64,000 nt of DNA from CAYRHN01 sp964424115. Lineage in GTDB: Bacteria > Chloroflexota > Anaerolineae > Anaerolineales > Anaerolineaceae. Of this stretch, positions 7,095 to 15,239 are shown piece by piece (position 1 is the stretch's first letter; the number at the start of each line of letters is the position of its first letter). The notes below the pieces were generated by a model. That model was not told the origin of the DNA. It saw nothing but the letters and a program-made list of their open reading frames with translations, and did not search any database. The DNA lies in NCBI GenBank assembly GCA_964424115.1, contig CAYRHN010000009.1, forward strand, positions 62,001-126,000, in the 5' to 3' direction. Both the position numbers and the translations under genes were made by a program.

Positions 7095-7820
7095 TTATTT
7101 GGAATAAACCCCGGTACGTCCATTCCGGCGGATTGTCACCAAATCGGTGAACATGCGCAGCGAATCCTGCATCACGCGCACTTTACTCTGCCCATTGTAA
7201 TACCAGGGTACCGGAATTTCCTGAATATGAAAGCCCTTCAGTCGGGCAATGTAAAGAACTTCAACATCGAACGTCCAACCGGCAATTGTTTGCCGGGGAA
7301 AAACCTGCTCTGCAATATCGCCCCGAAAGCATTTGAACCCGCACTGGGTATCCTGCAATTCCGGCAAAGCAAACCAGCGCACCAAGTTGTTAAATACCCG
7401 TCCCACCAGATGACGGTAAGCCGGTTCCCCATACCGCTTTGCCCCTTTAGCCTCCCGGGAAGCAATCGTCACCTGAGAATCGGGTAACTGGGGGGGAATA
7501 AAACGCGACACCTCTTCAATCGGCATGGAGAAATCCACGTCCGCGAAGAAACGGTATTCGCCTTTGGCTTCCAGCATACCCCGCTGAACCGCCAATCCCT
7601 TGCCGCGGCGTTCTTCGTGAAATACGCGAATAAAAGGCAACCTGCGTGCAGCTTGTTGAGCGATCTCTAAGGTGCGGTCCTGGCTGCCATTTTCAACGAT
7701 CAAGATCTCATAGGGATACGCCTGAGAAGCAAAGAAGATCTCCACCTTTTCCAGGGCAGTGGGTAATCGATCCTCTTCATTATGGACCGGAAGGATCAAT
7801 GAAAAATAGGGCGTGGACAA
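7095..7820 (-). CDS. GT2 glycosyltransferase, dolichyl/polyprenyl-phosphate sugar synthase type
   Basis: 241 residues forming a single GT-A domain with no C-terminal membrane anchor. It shows the LILPVHNEEDRLP opening, the ENGSQDRT nucleotide-binding block, an ADVDFSMP (DxD-type) metal site, and the DTQCGFKCFRG stretch that is typical of dolichyl-phosphate beta-glucosyltransferase-like enzymes. Such enzymes load a sugar on a polyprenyl phosphate at the inner face of the membrane. The start is TTG, one base after the stop of the upstream hypothetical gene, so translation is likely coupled. rnhB follows after 5 bases. There is no obvious functional link between rnhB and this enzyme beyond the operon. 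Confidence 0.88.
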   Translation of the reverse strand: MSTPYFSLILPVHNEEDRLPTALEKVEIFFASQAYPYEILIVENGSQDRTLEIAQQAARRLPFIRVFHEERRGKGLAVQRGMLEAKGEYRFFADVDFSMPIEEVSRFIPPQLPDSQVTIASREAKGAKRYGEPAYRHLVGRVFNNLVRWFALPELQDTQCGFKCFRGDIAEQVFPRQTIAGWTFDVEVLYIARLKGFHIQEIPVPWYYNGQSKVRVMQDSLRMFTDLVTIRRNGRTGVYSK

Positions 7821-7821
7821 A

Positions 7822-8133
7822 TCAGAATTGTGGGGCTTCGATCCGATCCTGCCCTTCGGGCTGCGGACCGGTGGTAAGAAAATCCTGACCGGAGATTCCG
7901 ATCAATTTCAGCGGGGCGCCGATATCGAAGGTGCCCGCCATCATAATCTGACGCTGGCCAACCGCAAAGCGTTTGCCGTCCTTCAAGCGTTTGACCAATT
8001 CATCGCGCGTCAACAAAACACGGTCGGAGAAAGCCGCGCCACGACGCTCATAGATCCGCGCCAGGCTGATCAATCCATCAGGAGAATACTTAACTGCCTC
8101 AACAATGCCATCAAATTTCTTTGCCATAAGCAA
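7822..8133 (-). CDS. Conserved-looking small hypothetical protein
   Basis: About 103 residues (101 if started at the second Met, MAKKFDG). It is soluble, mixed charge, with a beta-rich look: alternating hydrophobics and a KDGKRFAVGQRQ stretch. No catalytic motif or family was recognised. It is the first gene of a tight operon with the GT2 gene and rnhB (1-base and 5-base gaps), which supports it being real. The tRNA-Pro gene lies 30 bases upstream on the same strand. Function unknown. Confidence 0.7.
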   Translation of the reverse strand: MLMAKKFDGIVEAVKYSPDGLISLARIYERRGAAFSDRVLLTRDELVKRLKDGKRFAVGQRQIMMAGTFDIGAPLKLIGISGQDFLTTGPQPEGQDRIEAPQF

Positions 8134-8163
8134 ACACCCTCAATAAAATAATTCAGGCGTTAG

Positions 8164-8236
8164 TCGGGGTGGGCGGACTTGAACCGCCGACCCCCGCGTC
8201 CCAAACGCGGTGCGCTGCCAACTGCGCTACACCCCG
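8164..8236 (-). tRNA. tRNA-Pro (anticodon TGG)
   Basis: The minus strand folds into a full cloverleaf: acceptor stem CGGGGTG/CACCCCG with discriminator A, the D-arm AGCGCAGTTGGCAGCGC, a five-pair anticodon stem CCGCG/CGCGG around loop TTTGGGA (anticodon TGG), and the T-arm with GGTTCAAGTCC. The C1-G72 first pair is as in other bacterial tRNA-Pro. CCA is not encoded. Confidence 0.96.
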
Positions 8237-8291
8237 GCAAGCTGAGTATACTCGCAACAACGCCCGCCCGTCAAGTCAAACCTGAAAATTG

Positions 8292-8636
8292 CTATTTCTT
8301 TCTGCTGATCGAGAATAAAGTCCCGCCAACAATTACCAGGATCACCAAAGCCGCACATAACACCACCCCATCGGTCTGCGGCAGGTCGCTACCCGGAGCA
8401 GCAACCGTGGGAGTCGGCGTAACCGCCAGTACCTCCAGCGGATTGGAGGCCGGTGGAGCAGTGAGTAAGTTGTTCCTCATTTCCTTTGACTCTACTGCGG
8501 TACCGTTCACCGGCGCCGGGCCGCCGCTGAACACGATCAAACCCAGGACAAACAATAAGACCATGGATACCATAATTGTCTGCGGATTAAACCACGAGCT
8601 TTTCTGAAGACGATTCCACCATTTCCGCACAGCCAT
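8292..8636 (-). CDS. Small two-TM membrane protein of unknown function
   Basis: 114 residues with a basic N-terminus, a first membrane segment (about 21-38), a roughly 50-residue loop rich in Ala, Pro and Thr that is probably extracytoplasmic, and a second membrane segment (about 91-107) ending in a basic tail. No family was recognised. It follows the solute-binding lipoprotein gene by 9 bases on the same strand, so the two are likely co-transcribed and the protein may help hold or signal for that lipoprotein. This is inference from position only. Confidence 0.65.
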   Translation of the reverse strand: MAVRKWWNRLQKSSWFNPQTIMVSMVLLFVLGLIVFSGGPAPVNGTAVESKEMRNNLLTAPPASNPLEVLAVTPTPTVAAPGSDLPQTDGVVLCAALVILVIVGGTLFSISRKK

Positions 8637-8645
8637 AATTCTCCT

Positions 8646-9980
8646 CTATTCGTTCGGCAAGGCCAGCCGGCCGGCGGCCTGAAGTGCTGCCTCTTCGGCA
8701 GTATTTTTCTGTTTCAATACATCCAAAACCGTATCATGCAAGGCCGGAGTAACACCGACCAGGATCACGCTGTCTGGGCGCGCCTGCGCTGAAATTGCCA
8801 CTCGATTGAGCATAGCTGCCAGGCTTTGATTATTCCATGCAGCCAATGAAGATGGACGAGTGGGCAATAGCGCGCTGGCTTCACTCCAGGTGGAAAGGAA
8901 ATCGCTCTGGCTTAAGAAAACAGCCAGTTTCATGCTCAATTCCCGCCGTTCAGGGATCGGATCAGATACTGCCCACAACCAACCGTTTGCCAGTGTGTAA
9001 GCCGCGCCATCCATTCCGCCCAGCGGCACCGCTTCAGCATCAGCCGGGAGATCTTGCAAATAACTGCTGGTCCAGGTGATCAGAATGTCTCCCCGTCCCT
9101 CTCGAAAAGCCTGCCAGGCCTGGGCATCATTTTCCAATCCGGTGATCCAGGGCGGAAGTGCTCCGTTCAAAACTCCTTGCGTGTAGGTTTCGTATACACG
9201 CGTCAGGCGCTCTGCATTAAGGGTGGGACGTCCACTGCTGTCAACGATCTCCCCGCCAAGGTTTAGATAGAGATCCAGGGTCATAAAAGCCTGGGGGCTG
9301 GCAGCCGGGAAGATCACCGGATGGGACTGTCCGATCAAGGTGGGCCACGCCAAAACCCCCTCGGATTTGAATAATTCTCCCGCCTCAGCCACCCGGTACA
9401 CTGTCAACATTGCATCTCCTGCGAACGGCAGGCCAAATAGCACATCATTGATCCTGGCAAGTTGACGGGCATACGGATACCAATCTGCGTCGTCGATAAC
9501 GCCTTCCATATCATCCAGGGGAAGGATCAATCCCTTCAGTGCAGCCGCCTCCAGGTCTGTACGGGTTAGGGCGACCACACCCGGAGTTGCCAACGGAGCT
9601 GCTGCGCGAGCAGCCGACAACGATTCCAGCAGCCCCCCCGCTCCGGACGGCGCTTTCAGTCGAACCTCAATAATCACCCCGGGGTTCTGCTCTTCGAACA
9701 GTGCCAGACGTGCGGCCAGTAGAATTCCCTCCTCTGAACCGGAATATGGATCAAATTGCGGAGGTAGCCACACCACCAGCCGCACCGGAGCAGGCGTCGT
9801 TTCAGTGGCGGAAGGTGTTCCAGTGGGATCAATCCCCGCCTCGGCGGTCTCGGTGGAGTCAGCCGGCGCAGTCGGCTCCAAGCTGGGTGTAATCTGCCCT
9901 GATCCAACGCATCCTGTGATCAGCAGGCAGCCCACCAAGAGAACTATCAACGTAGATCGAACACCGACAGGCAAAGTCAT
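8646..9980 (-). CDS. Extracellular solute-binding lipoprotein (ABC family 1 type), orphan
   Basis: 444 residues. A signal peptide ends in an LITGC lipobox (Cys24), followed by a Thr/Glu/Ala-rich linker (about 25-66) and then a periplasmic-binding-like domain that begins with the VRLVVWLPPQFDP strand. The EEGILLAARLALFEEQNPGVIIEVRL block is typical of family 1 sugar-binding proteins. It would bind a carbohydrate-like ligand outside the membrane. No permease or ATPase gene is next to it, only a small two-TM protein, so it either shares a transporter encoded elsewhere or works as a sensor. The start is an ATG with little upstream signal. Confidence 0.82.
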   Translation of the reverse strand: MTLPVGVRSTLIVLLVGCLLITGCVGSGQITPSLEPTAPADSTETAEAGIDPTGTPSATETTPAPVRLVVWLPPQFDPYSGSEEGILLAARLALFEEQNPGVIIEVRLKAPSGAGGLLESLSAARAAAPLATPGVVALTRTDLEAAALKGLILPLDDMEGVIDDADWYPYARQLARINDVLFGLPFAGDAMLTVYRVAEAGELFKSEGVLAWPTLIGQSHPVIFPAASPQAFMTLDLYLNLGGEIVDSSGRPTLNAERLTRVYETYTQGVLNGALPPWITGLENDAQAWQAFREGRGDILITWTSSYLQDLPADAEAVPLGGMDGAAYTLANGWLWAVSDPIPERRELSMKLAVFLSQSDFLSTWSEASALLPTRPSSLAAWNNQSLAAMLNRVAISAQARPDSVILVGVTPALHDTVLDVLKQKNTAEEAALQAAGRLALPNE

Positions 9981-10009
9981 AAGGGATATCTTATCACAAG
10001 AAACGCAGA

Positions 10010-10046
10010 GGGTGTTTTAGCCAATCTATGATTTGCTAAAACACCC
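10010..10046. terminator. Long hairpin between M42 genes and the solute-binding protein
   Basis: An 11-bp perfect stem (10010-10020 with 10036-10046) is extended inward by about five further pairs with a single mismatch. It sits just after the last M42 gene on the minus strand and is followed there by a T-rich stretch, so it probably ends the M42 operon. Confidence 0.65.
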
Positions 10047-10080
10047 CGCTGAAATTTAACAAACAGGGAACAGGATTAAA

Positions 10081-11079
10081 TCATGCCAGGTGAACGGGAT
10101 GGCTGAGCAGTTCAACCAACAACCGCACGCAAGCCTGAACGTCGTTAAAATCAACCATTTCTGAGGGTGAGTGGATATAACGGCATGGAATGGACACACA
10201 GCCAGCCGGCATGCCGGCCCGGCTAACCTGCATAGCCCGCGCATCCGTAGTGCCGCCCTCCAGGATCTCCAACTGGTAAGGCATTTCCAATTTTTCGGCG
10301 GTGTCCACCATCGCACGCACCAGGCGCGGATCAGAAAGCATCCCGCCGTCGCGTACTTTAATCGCCGGTCCCTTGCCCAACCCTACTTCCATTTTCAGCC
10401 CTTTAGGCGTATCCCCGCTTCCGGTGACGTCCACTGAAATACCCAGTTCGGGATCTACGCCAAAGGCCGCCGTGGTGGCGCCACGCAAGCCAACTTCCTC
10501 CTGCGTGCTAAAGACAAAGAACAATTCATGCGGGGTTCCGCCCAATTTACGCAGCACTTCAATCAACACTGCAACAGCAACCCGATCATCCATGGATTTT
10601 GCCACCAGACGATCTCCCAAATCGATAAATGGGCGCTCAAATGCTGCGATATCACCGACTTTCACGGGGCAGGCAGCCCGGCTGGAAGCGCCGACATCGA
10701 TGAACATCTGGTCAAAGGAATGGGTTGTAACTGGAGGCTCCAATACTTCCGCGCCAATCACACCTGGAACACCGGTCACAAAGCGCACCCGCCCGCCGAT
10801 CAGGGTTTGTGGGCGCACCCCACCAATCGTGGTGAAACGCACAAACCCATGATCATCGATATGCGTGGCAATCACCCCAATTTCATCCATGTGAGCTGAG
10901 AGCATGATACGCATTCCGTCAGCGGCTTTGTGACCTTTGTGGACGATCAGGTTCCCCAACGCATCCACCCGTACATCATCTGCCAGAGCTTCCACTTCGG
11001 CGCGCACCAGATTGCGCACAGCGGTTTCATACCCGGAAGGGCCAATCGATTCAACCAATTTTTGGATTAAATTTTTCAT
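10081..11079 (-). CDS. M42-family aminopeptidase, tandem copy 3
   Basis: 332 residues. It has the M42 metal site SAHMDEIG (His63, Asp65), the bridging KSMDDRVA block, the catalytic STQEEVGLRGA block, a SVDVTGSGD block and the last ligand in RYIHSPSE. The inserted PA-like (lid) domain lies at about 70-170. The enzyme should be a cytoplasmic TET-like aminopeptidase. It is the third gene of a tandem series of M42 genes read in the same direction, 24 bases after the preceding one. The specificity of each copy cannot be read from sequence. Confidence 0.93.
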   Translation of the reverse strand: MKNLIQKLVESIGPSGYETAVRNLVRAEVEALADDVRVDALGNLIVHKGHKAADGMRIMLSAHMDEIGVIATHIDDHGFVRFTTIGGVRPQTLIGGRVRFVTGVPGVIGAEVLEPPVTTHSFDQMFIDVGASSRAACPVKVGDIAAFERPFIDLGDRLVAKSMDDRVAVAVLIEVLRKLGGTPHELFFVFSTQEEVGLRGATTAAFGVDPELGISVDVTGSGDTPKGLKMEVGLGKGPAIKVRDGGMLSDPRLVRAMVDTAEKLEMPYQLEILEGGTTDARAMQVSRAGMPAGCVSIPCRYIHSPSEMVDFNDVQACVRLLVELLSHPVHLA

Positions 11080-11103
11080 TTCTCACTCCACATCCATGAT
11101 GAA

Positions 11104-12189
11104 TTAGCGTTCAGCCTGCAAGATTTCCGGCTTGACCCGCGTTAAAAAGGCGTGCAGCAATGCAACCGTGTGCTGCCAGTCAGATAATCGCGCCATCAAT
11201 GCCGCCGAATGCGGATGGCGGCTGGGCACTGACACAGAACCGCTCGGTATCCCGGCGCGCTGGCGATGAATAACGCCCGCATCGGTGCCGCCCCCGCCTG
11301 GCTGGCGGAATTGGAACGGGATATGCAAAGCTTCAGCGGTTTGAGCCAGGAATTGGATCAGGCGCGGGTCGGATAAAGTGCCGGTATCAGCCACATAGAT
11401 CGCCGGGCCTTCTCCCAAACAAGTGTTGTAATACAGATTTTCACTGTTATCCCACATCGGCAGATCATAGGCAGGGGTCGAGTCAACCGCCAATGCCAGA
11501 TGCGGGTTCGTGGCGTAGGCCGCCACGCGTGCACCGCGCAGGCCGATTTCTTCTTGCACTGTGAAAGCCAGTTGTAATTCAATGTTGGGAGGCGCAACCT
11601 TGAGCAATTCGATCAATGTGGCTACTCCCAGCCGGTTGTCCAACGCTTTGCCGCACAGGCTGGGACCCAGCTGGCGGAAAGTGGTGGCAAATGTTCCCCG
11701 GTCACCCACCTTCACTTTACCACCGCCACCCGGACCAATGTCAATACGCAGGGCATCCAGCGGCACCGAATGCTGCCGTTCCTCAGCAGTGGTATGGTGG
11801 ATGGGGCGCATCCCGATCACGCCGGGAATATGCTGTTTTCCCACCCAAACCATTTTTCCTGGAAGCTGGCGCACATCAATACTTCCCACTACTTCAAAGC
11901 GGTAAAGACCGTTGTCGTCTTCATCAACGATCATGAAACCGACCTCATCCATATGCGCGGCCAGCAGGACACGCAGGGCGTCCGCTTTGGCAGCACGGTG
12001 AGTAACCAATACGTTCCCCAATGCATCTACCTTTACCTCGTCGGCATAAGGTTTCACCTGCTCCAGCACGATTGCGCGCACTTCCCCTTCATCACCCGAT
12101 ACCGCGCAGGCATTGCTGAGGCGCTCCAATAAAGCGATTTGGGTTGCGCCGATCACCGGCGCCGTGGCATTGTTATTCATATTGCTCAT
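11104..12189 (-). CDS. M42-family aminopeptidase, tandem copy 2
   Basis: 361 residues with the same M42 blocks: AAHMDEVG, ALDNRLG in place of the DDR motif (the metal-bridging Asp is kept), VQEEIGLRGA, AVDSTPAYD and VPSRHPHS. The GPGGGGKVKVGD glycine-rich loop in the lid domain is peculiar to this copy. Its start overlaps the stop of copy 1 by four bases (ATGA), so the two are translationally coupled and may assemble together; mixed M42 TET complexes are known from archaea. The start may also be the second Met three codons on. Confidence 0.92.
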   Translation of the reverse strand: MSNMNNNATAPVIGATQIALLERLSNACAVSGDEGEVRAIVLEQVKPYADEVKVDALGNVLVTHRAAKADALRVLLAAHMDEVGFMIVDEDDNGLYRFEVVGSIDVRQLPGKMVWVGKQHIPGVIGMRPIHHTTAEERQHSVPLDALRIDIGPGGGGKVKVGDRGTFATTFRQLGPSLCGKALDNRLGVATLIELLKVAPPNIELQLAFTVQEEIGLRGARVAAYATNPHLALAVDSTPAYDLPMWDNSENLYYNTCLGEGPAIYVADTGTLSDPRLIQFLAQTAEALHIPFQFRQPGGGGTDAGVIHRQRAGIPSGSVSVPSRHPHSAALMARLSDWQHTVALLHAFLTRVKPEILQAER

Positions 12190-13286
12190 TGTGATTTTTC
12201 CTCGCCCGTAGGGGCATCCAGGGCCGGGGCATCATTCCAATGGACTTTTTCCATATAATCCGGCTCCAGGCGGGCAATAAATTCGGCTAACAAATGGCCG
12301 ACCCGCTGAATATCTTTGAGAGAGACAACTTCCACCGGCGTATGCATATAGCGCAGCGGAATGCCGATCACCATGGTTGGAATGCCTTCTGCCACCACCT
12401 GCATTCCAAACGCGTCGGTACCGGAATGGCGCGGCATCACCTCGACCTGATGCGGCAAATCCAACTTCTCACTGATCTCCTTAAGACGTTTGAAGATCGC
12501 CGGGTGCACATTTGGACCCCACCCCAACGTGGGCCCCTTGCCCAGCGAAAAAGTCCGGTAATCATTACTGCCGGGCCCCTTAGCAAAGGTCACATCCACC
12601 GCCACGGCAATATCGGGGCGAATTGTGAACGGTGAGGTAAAAGCGCCGCCCAGAGTTTCCTCCTCCTGGGTAGTAGCTGCTGTCCAAACGTCCCAAGCAT
12701 GAGAAATGTGTTGGAGCTCCTGCAGGCAGACTGTGAGAGCAGCCACAGAAGCCCGGTTGTCCAGGCTGTGGCCGGATAGTGTCTCGCCGCTTAATTCCAC
12801 CGGCTGTGTATCAAAGGAGACCAGGTCTCCTATCCGCACCAGTTCGTTCAATTCCTTTGGGAGCAGACCGGTATCGATGAATAATCGGTCACGGCTGACA
12901 GGATTGCCGTGTAAATGAGGGGGCAGCAGCCGGTCGCTCGGCTGTATAACGATCGCCGGCAGGGGACGTCGCCCGTGCACCAATACCGGAGTACCGGGCA
13001 GAATGCGCGAGTCTACACCACCCACCTCCGTGACGCGCAGCAGGCCGTTCACCACGCCAGTCACCATCAAACCGATCGCGTCCATATGGGCAGTGAGCAA
13101 AATCCGCGGGCGGGGGTCGCTGCCCTTCCCGCGCCGCAAGGCGTGCAGACTGCCCAACGGGCTGACCTCCAGCTCATCACTGAGCGGCTTCCATGTTTCC
13201 GCAATCACTTCGCGGATGGGCTGCTCGTAAGCCGACAGGCCGGGCAAGGAGAGCATCTGCTTTAGAAATGGGGTTAATTCAGTCAT
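12186..13286 (-). CDS. M42-family aminopeptidase, tandem copy 1
   Basis: 366 residues, first of three tandem M42 genes. Motifs in order: TAHMDAIG, SLDNRASV (bridging Asp), TTQEEETLGGA, AVDVTFAKG and RYMHTPVE. The catalytic block reads EEETLGG where the other copies read EEVGLRG or EEIGLRG, so the residues following the catalytic Glu pair differ. It overlaps copy 2 by four bases. A Thr/Pro-rich secreted protein gene lies 50 bases upstream on the same strand and could be part of the same transcript. Confidence 0.92.
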   Translation of the reverse strand: MTELTPFLKQMLSLPGLSAYEQPIREVIAETWKPLSDELEVSPLGSLHALRRGKGSDPRPRILLTAHMDAIGLMVTGVVNGLLRVTEVGGVDSRILPGTPVLVHGRRPLPAIVIQPSDRLLPPHLHGNPVSRDRLFIDTGLLPKELNELVRIGDLVSFDTQPVELSGETLSGHSLDNRASVAALTVCLQELQHISHAWDVWTAATTQEEETLGGAFTSPFTIRPDIAVAVDVTFAKGPGSNDYRTFSLGKGPTLGWGPNVHPAIFKRLKEISEKLDLPHQVEVMPRHSGTDAFGMQVVAEGIPTMVIGIPLRYMHTPVEVVSLKDIQRVGHLLAEFIARLEPDYMEKVHWNDAPALDAPTGEEKSQ

Positions 13287-13336
13287 TTAAGTGTGCATCC
13301 TCGAAAAAAGTTGGGGCTGGCATCTTGCCATCCAGC

Positions 13337-13786
13337 TTAAGGGGTATTGGTAGAAGTGGAAGTAGCAGTTTCGGTGGGGGGTTCCAGTGTAGCAGTTGGG
13401 GTCTCAGAAGGCAGAACCGTGTTCGTGGGGGTAGGAGTGCCGGTGGCAGTAAAGGTGACCGTGGGGGTTGAAGTGGGGGTTACAGTGCGGGTGGGGGTTT
13501 GGAAAGCTGCCAGGGCAGTGCGGGTCAAATCCGGGGTAGGAGAATTGGTGATCGTAGGAGTGGGGGTTTCGCTTTGCAAACCGGTAGGGGTGATCGTACC
13601 CGTCAAGGTAAGCGTGCCAGTCACAGCCGGAGTGGTCACAAATAAAGTGGATGTGGGGGTGCCGCGTACCGGCCGTTCGCAAGAGTTCAGGATTACGAAC
13701 CCCAGGCAATAACAGGGCAGGGTTAATAATATGATCGTAATAAGTGTGGAACGAACGGCGCGCCGGTGCTGCACTCTTAATGCCAT
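13337..13786 (-). CDS. Thr/Pro-rich secreted or membrane-anchored low-complexity protein
   Basis: 149 residues: basic N-terminus, one membrane segment or signal sequence (about 14-34), then about 110 residues made almost entirely of Thr, Pro, Ser, Val and Ala in T-P-T-P type repeats. No folded domain is visible. Such tails are common in Chloroflexota extracytoplasmic proteins as cell-wall spacers or glycosylation targets. A Cys36 just after the hydrophobic stretch could be a lipidation site, but the lipobox is poor. The opposite strand is also open (VEVEVG-type repeats), which is an artefact of the TPT repeat. Function unknown. Confidence 0.6.
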   Translation of the reverse strand: MALRVQHRRAVRSTLITIILLTLPCYCLGFVILNSCERPVRGTPTSTLFVTTPAVTGTLTLTGTITPTGLQSETPTPTITNSPTPDLTRTALAAFQTPTRTVTPTSTPTVTFTATGTPTPTNTVLPSETPTATLEPPTETATSTSTNTP

Positions 13787-13916
13787 GCATTACTCCTGAA
13801 TTAATATCATATCATCAGGTTCAAGGGATGGCAAGGAAACAACGCCTGATGTTCATCCTTACTTAAGAATATACTTATATAGGGCATCCCAAACCACCGG
13901 AAAAGCTTTATTAAAG

Positions 13917-13947
13917 AACCAGACCCTGTTGCGGACAGGGTCTGGTT
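13917..13947. terminator. Perfect 13-bp hairpin
   Basis: 13917-13929 pairs perfectly with 13935-13947 around a five-base loop. There is no clear T-run on either side. It lies 52 bases beyond the stop of the 42-codon ORF on the minus strand, so a terminator or an RNA-stabilising hairpin for that transcript is likely. Confidence 0.5.
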
Positions 13948-13998
13948 ACTGGAGGGGAAGTTGATGAAAGATCATTGAAACGACTGCCTTTGGATAGG

Positions 13999-14127
13999 TT
14001 AGACCAGCATCCACCTGCTGAACATGAGGAAGAGCTGCCCCATCTGATGGCGTTCAGCCAATTCGCGTCCATATTTATTGCTGGCGCTGTCTTGACCGTA
14101 GAAACCGAAGTTATTGTAGAGGTTCAT
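13999..14127 (-). CDS. Small ORF of 42 codons with a strong ribosome-binding site
   Basis: ATG at 14127 to TAA at 13999 on the minus strand. AAAGGAG (AGGAG at 14140-14136) lies eight bases upstream, a near-ideal Shine-Dalgarno. The peptide starts MNLYNNFGFYGQDS and is hydrophilic and aromatic-rich in its first half. It continues with a KYGRELAERHQMGQ helix-like segment and a short hydrophobic end (LFLMFSRWMLV). No family is recognised. A 13-bp hairpin follows 52 bases downstream. The good start signal, isolated position and downstream hairpin argue for a real small protein, but conservation could not be tested. Confidence 0.5.
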   Translation of the reverse strand: MNLYNNFGFYGQDSASNKYGRELAERHQMGQLFLMFSRWMLV

Positions 14128-14308
14128 GGCTTTTTCTCCTTTCTATTTCCAATGCTATTATGCCAAAGTAGGTTAACGAGTACATCCGGCAAAGGAAGGG
14201 ACTCCTGCCCTACTTAGGAAGGATGAAAAATATCCTCTCTTTGGCAAGGTTTTACCTCGTTATTCTTGCCCTGCCTGCGTTATAATCACGCTCATTCATG
14301 GAGGAGTT

Positions 14309-14686
14309 ATGAAGATAAAATTTGTTCTACTTAGTCTGCTTGCCCTGGCGATTCTTTCTGCCTGCGGCGCGCCAGCCACTTCCACGCCCCTTCCCCCTGC
14401 CACTCCCACTACCGAACCGACGCCTGCCGAACCCGGCGCACAAGCCAAACAGGCCGCCGTGGATGCCCTGGCATATAACTTGAATATTCCCGCGGGAGAT
14501 ATCCAAGTGGTCAGCCTGGAAGCCGTCGACTGGCCAGATTCATGCCTGGGAGCCGGGACCGGAAGCATGGCCTGCAACCAGGTAATCACACCCGGCTACC
14601 GCATTATCCTGGCCGCGGCTGGCAAGAACTACGAATACCACACCAACCTGACCGGTTCTTCGATCATGTTGGCATCGTCTAATTAA
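14309..14686 (+). CDS. Small secreted lipoprotein with a C-terminal W-x-D-S-C-L-G type domain
   Basis: 125 residues. A signal peptide ends in an LSAC lipobox (Cys19), followed by a Thr/Pro-rich linker (20-48) and a compact domain of about 75 residues with VDWPDSCLGAG, a second Cys (probably a disulfide) and the PGYRIILAAAGKNYEYHTN ending. This domain type is common in Chloroflexota and cyanobacterial exported proteins; its function is not known. A GGAGG Shine-Dalgarno lies just before the ATG. A 15-bp hairpin follows the stop. Confidence 0.82.
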   Translation: MKIKFVLLSLLALAILSACGAPATSTPLPPATPTTEPTPAEPGAQAKQAAVDALAYNLNIPAGDIQVVSLEAVDWPDSCLGAGTGSMACNQVITPGYRIILAAAGKNYEYHTNLTGSSIMLASSN

Positions 14687-14701
14687 ACTCGTGTTGTGTA
14701 G

Positions 14702-14738
14702 TCCTGGACATCTGGTATTATCAACCAGATGTCCAGGA
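14702..14738. terminator. Perfect 15-bp hairpin between convergent genes
   Basis: 14702-14716 pairs perfectly with 14724-14738 around a seven-base loop, between the convergent lipoprotein (stop 14686) and OsmC (stop 14747) genes. There is no T-run, so it may act as a bidirectional structural terminator or 3'-end stabiliser. Confidence 0.55.
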
Positions 14739-14746
14739 TGACTGTA

Positions 14747-15145
14747 CTAACCCACCATTTTGGTAAAAACGTTGAAAGAGGGGGGATTTTCCAGGTGCTT
14801 TTTCACCGCGCACTGGTCCGCAGAACGTACCAGCGCCTCATAATATTTCTGCGGAAAACTGGGCGGAACCTGGATTTCCAGGTCAATCTTCTCCACCATT
14901 CCGGTGGCTGCACTGCGATGTACCCGTTGCACAATTCGCACTCCGTCCGTTGAAAGCCCGCGCTGGCGGCAAAAACCCAGCACATAAATCCCCGCGCAGG
15001 TGCCGATCGAGGCCAGAAATACTGCAAAGGGGGTGGGCGCAGAACCTTCCCCCCCGCCCATCGGGGGTTGGTCGGTCTTGACTGTGTAAGGATCAAAATG
15101 TGCGTCCACTCGCGCACCGCCCGGAAAATCAATCACCATTTCCAT
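14747..15145 (-). CDS. OsmC/Ohr-family protein
   Basis: 132 residues, normal for a single OsmC domain. Two reactive-type cysteines sit in the expected contexts: the first in SIGTCAGIYVLGFCRQRG at the start of the long central helix, the second in SADQCAVKKHLENPP. OsmC proteins are thiol peroxidases that reduce organic hydroperoxides in the cytoplasm. Some members of this shorter YhfA-like branch have no proven peroxidase function. It lies 94 bases downstream of the MFS gene on the same strand and could be co-transcribed. Confidence 0.88.
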   Translation of the reverse strand: MEMVIDFPGGARVDAHFDPYTVKTDQPPMGGGEGSAPTPFAVFLASIGTCAGIYVLGFCRQRGLSTDGVRIVQRVHRSAATGMVEKIDLEIQVPPSFPQKYYEALVRSADQCAVKKHLENPPSFNVFTKMVG

Positions 15146-15239
15146 CTGTCAATTCTTCTCCTCAAATTCGGATTCCGAAACTCCTCCAGAACACTCTGGA
15201 AAAGTACCTGATGATTTGATTTCTCCATAGGTAAAAAAG

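Larger units (their letters stand above)
13787..14308. other. Intergenic region of about 520 bases with one hairpin and one small ORF
   Basis: Apart from the hairpin at 13917-13947 and the 42-codon ORF at 13999-14127 (minus), nothing certain is seen. A TATAAT at 14281-14286 lies 23 bases before the ATG of the lipoprotein at 14309 and is a candidate -10 for it, without a good -35. The plus-strand 80-codon frame at 13975 has no ribosome site and looks spurious. Confidence 0.5.

Noticed and set aside
13347..13712. Plus-strand protein made of VEVEVG-like repeats
   Set aside because: It is the reverse complement of the Thr/Pro repeat of the minus-strand secreted protein, which has a start region, a membrane segment and the usual TPT composition.
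13337..13712. Tandem repeat or CRISPR-like array
   Set aside because: The repeats are short, irregular and coding (Thr/Pro codons); there are no constant repeats with unique spacers anywhere in the window.
13975..14217. 80-codon plus-strand frame in the intergenic region
   Set aside because: No ribosome site and no coherent composition; the minus-strand 42-codon ORF in the same DNA has a much better start.
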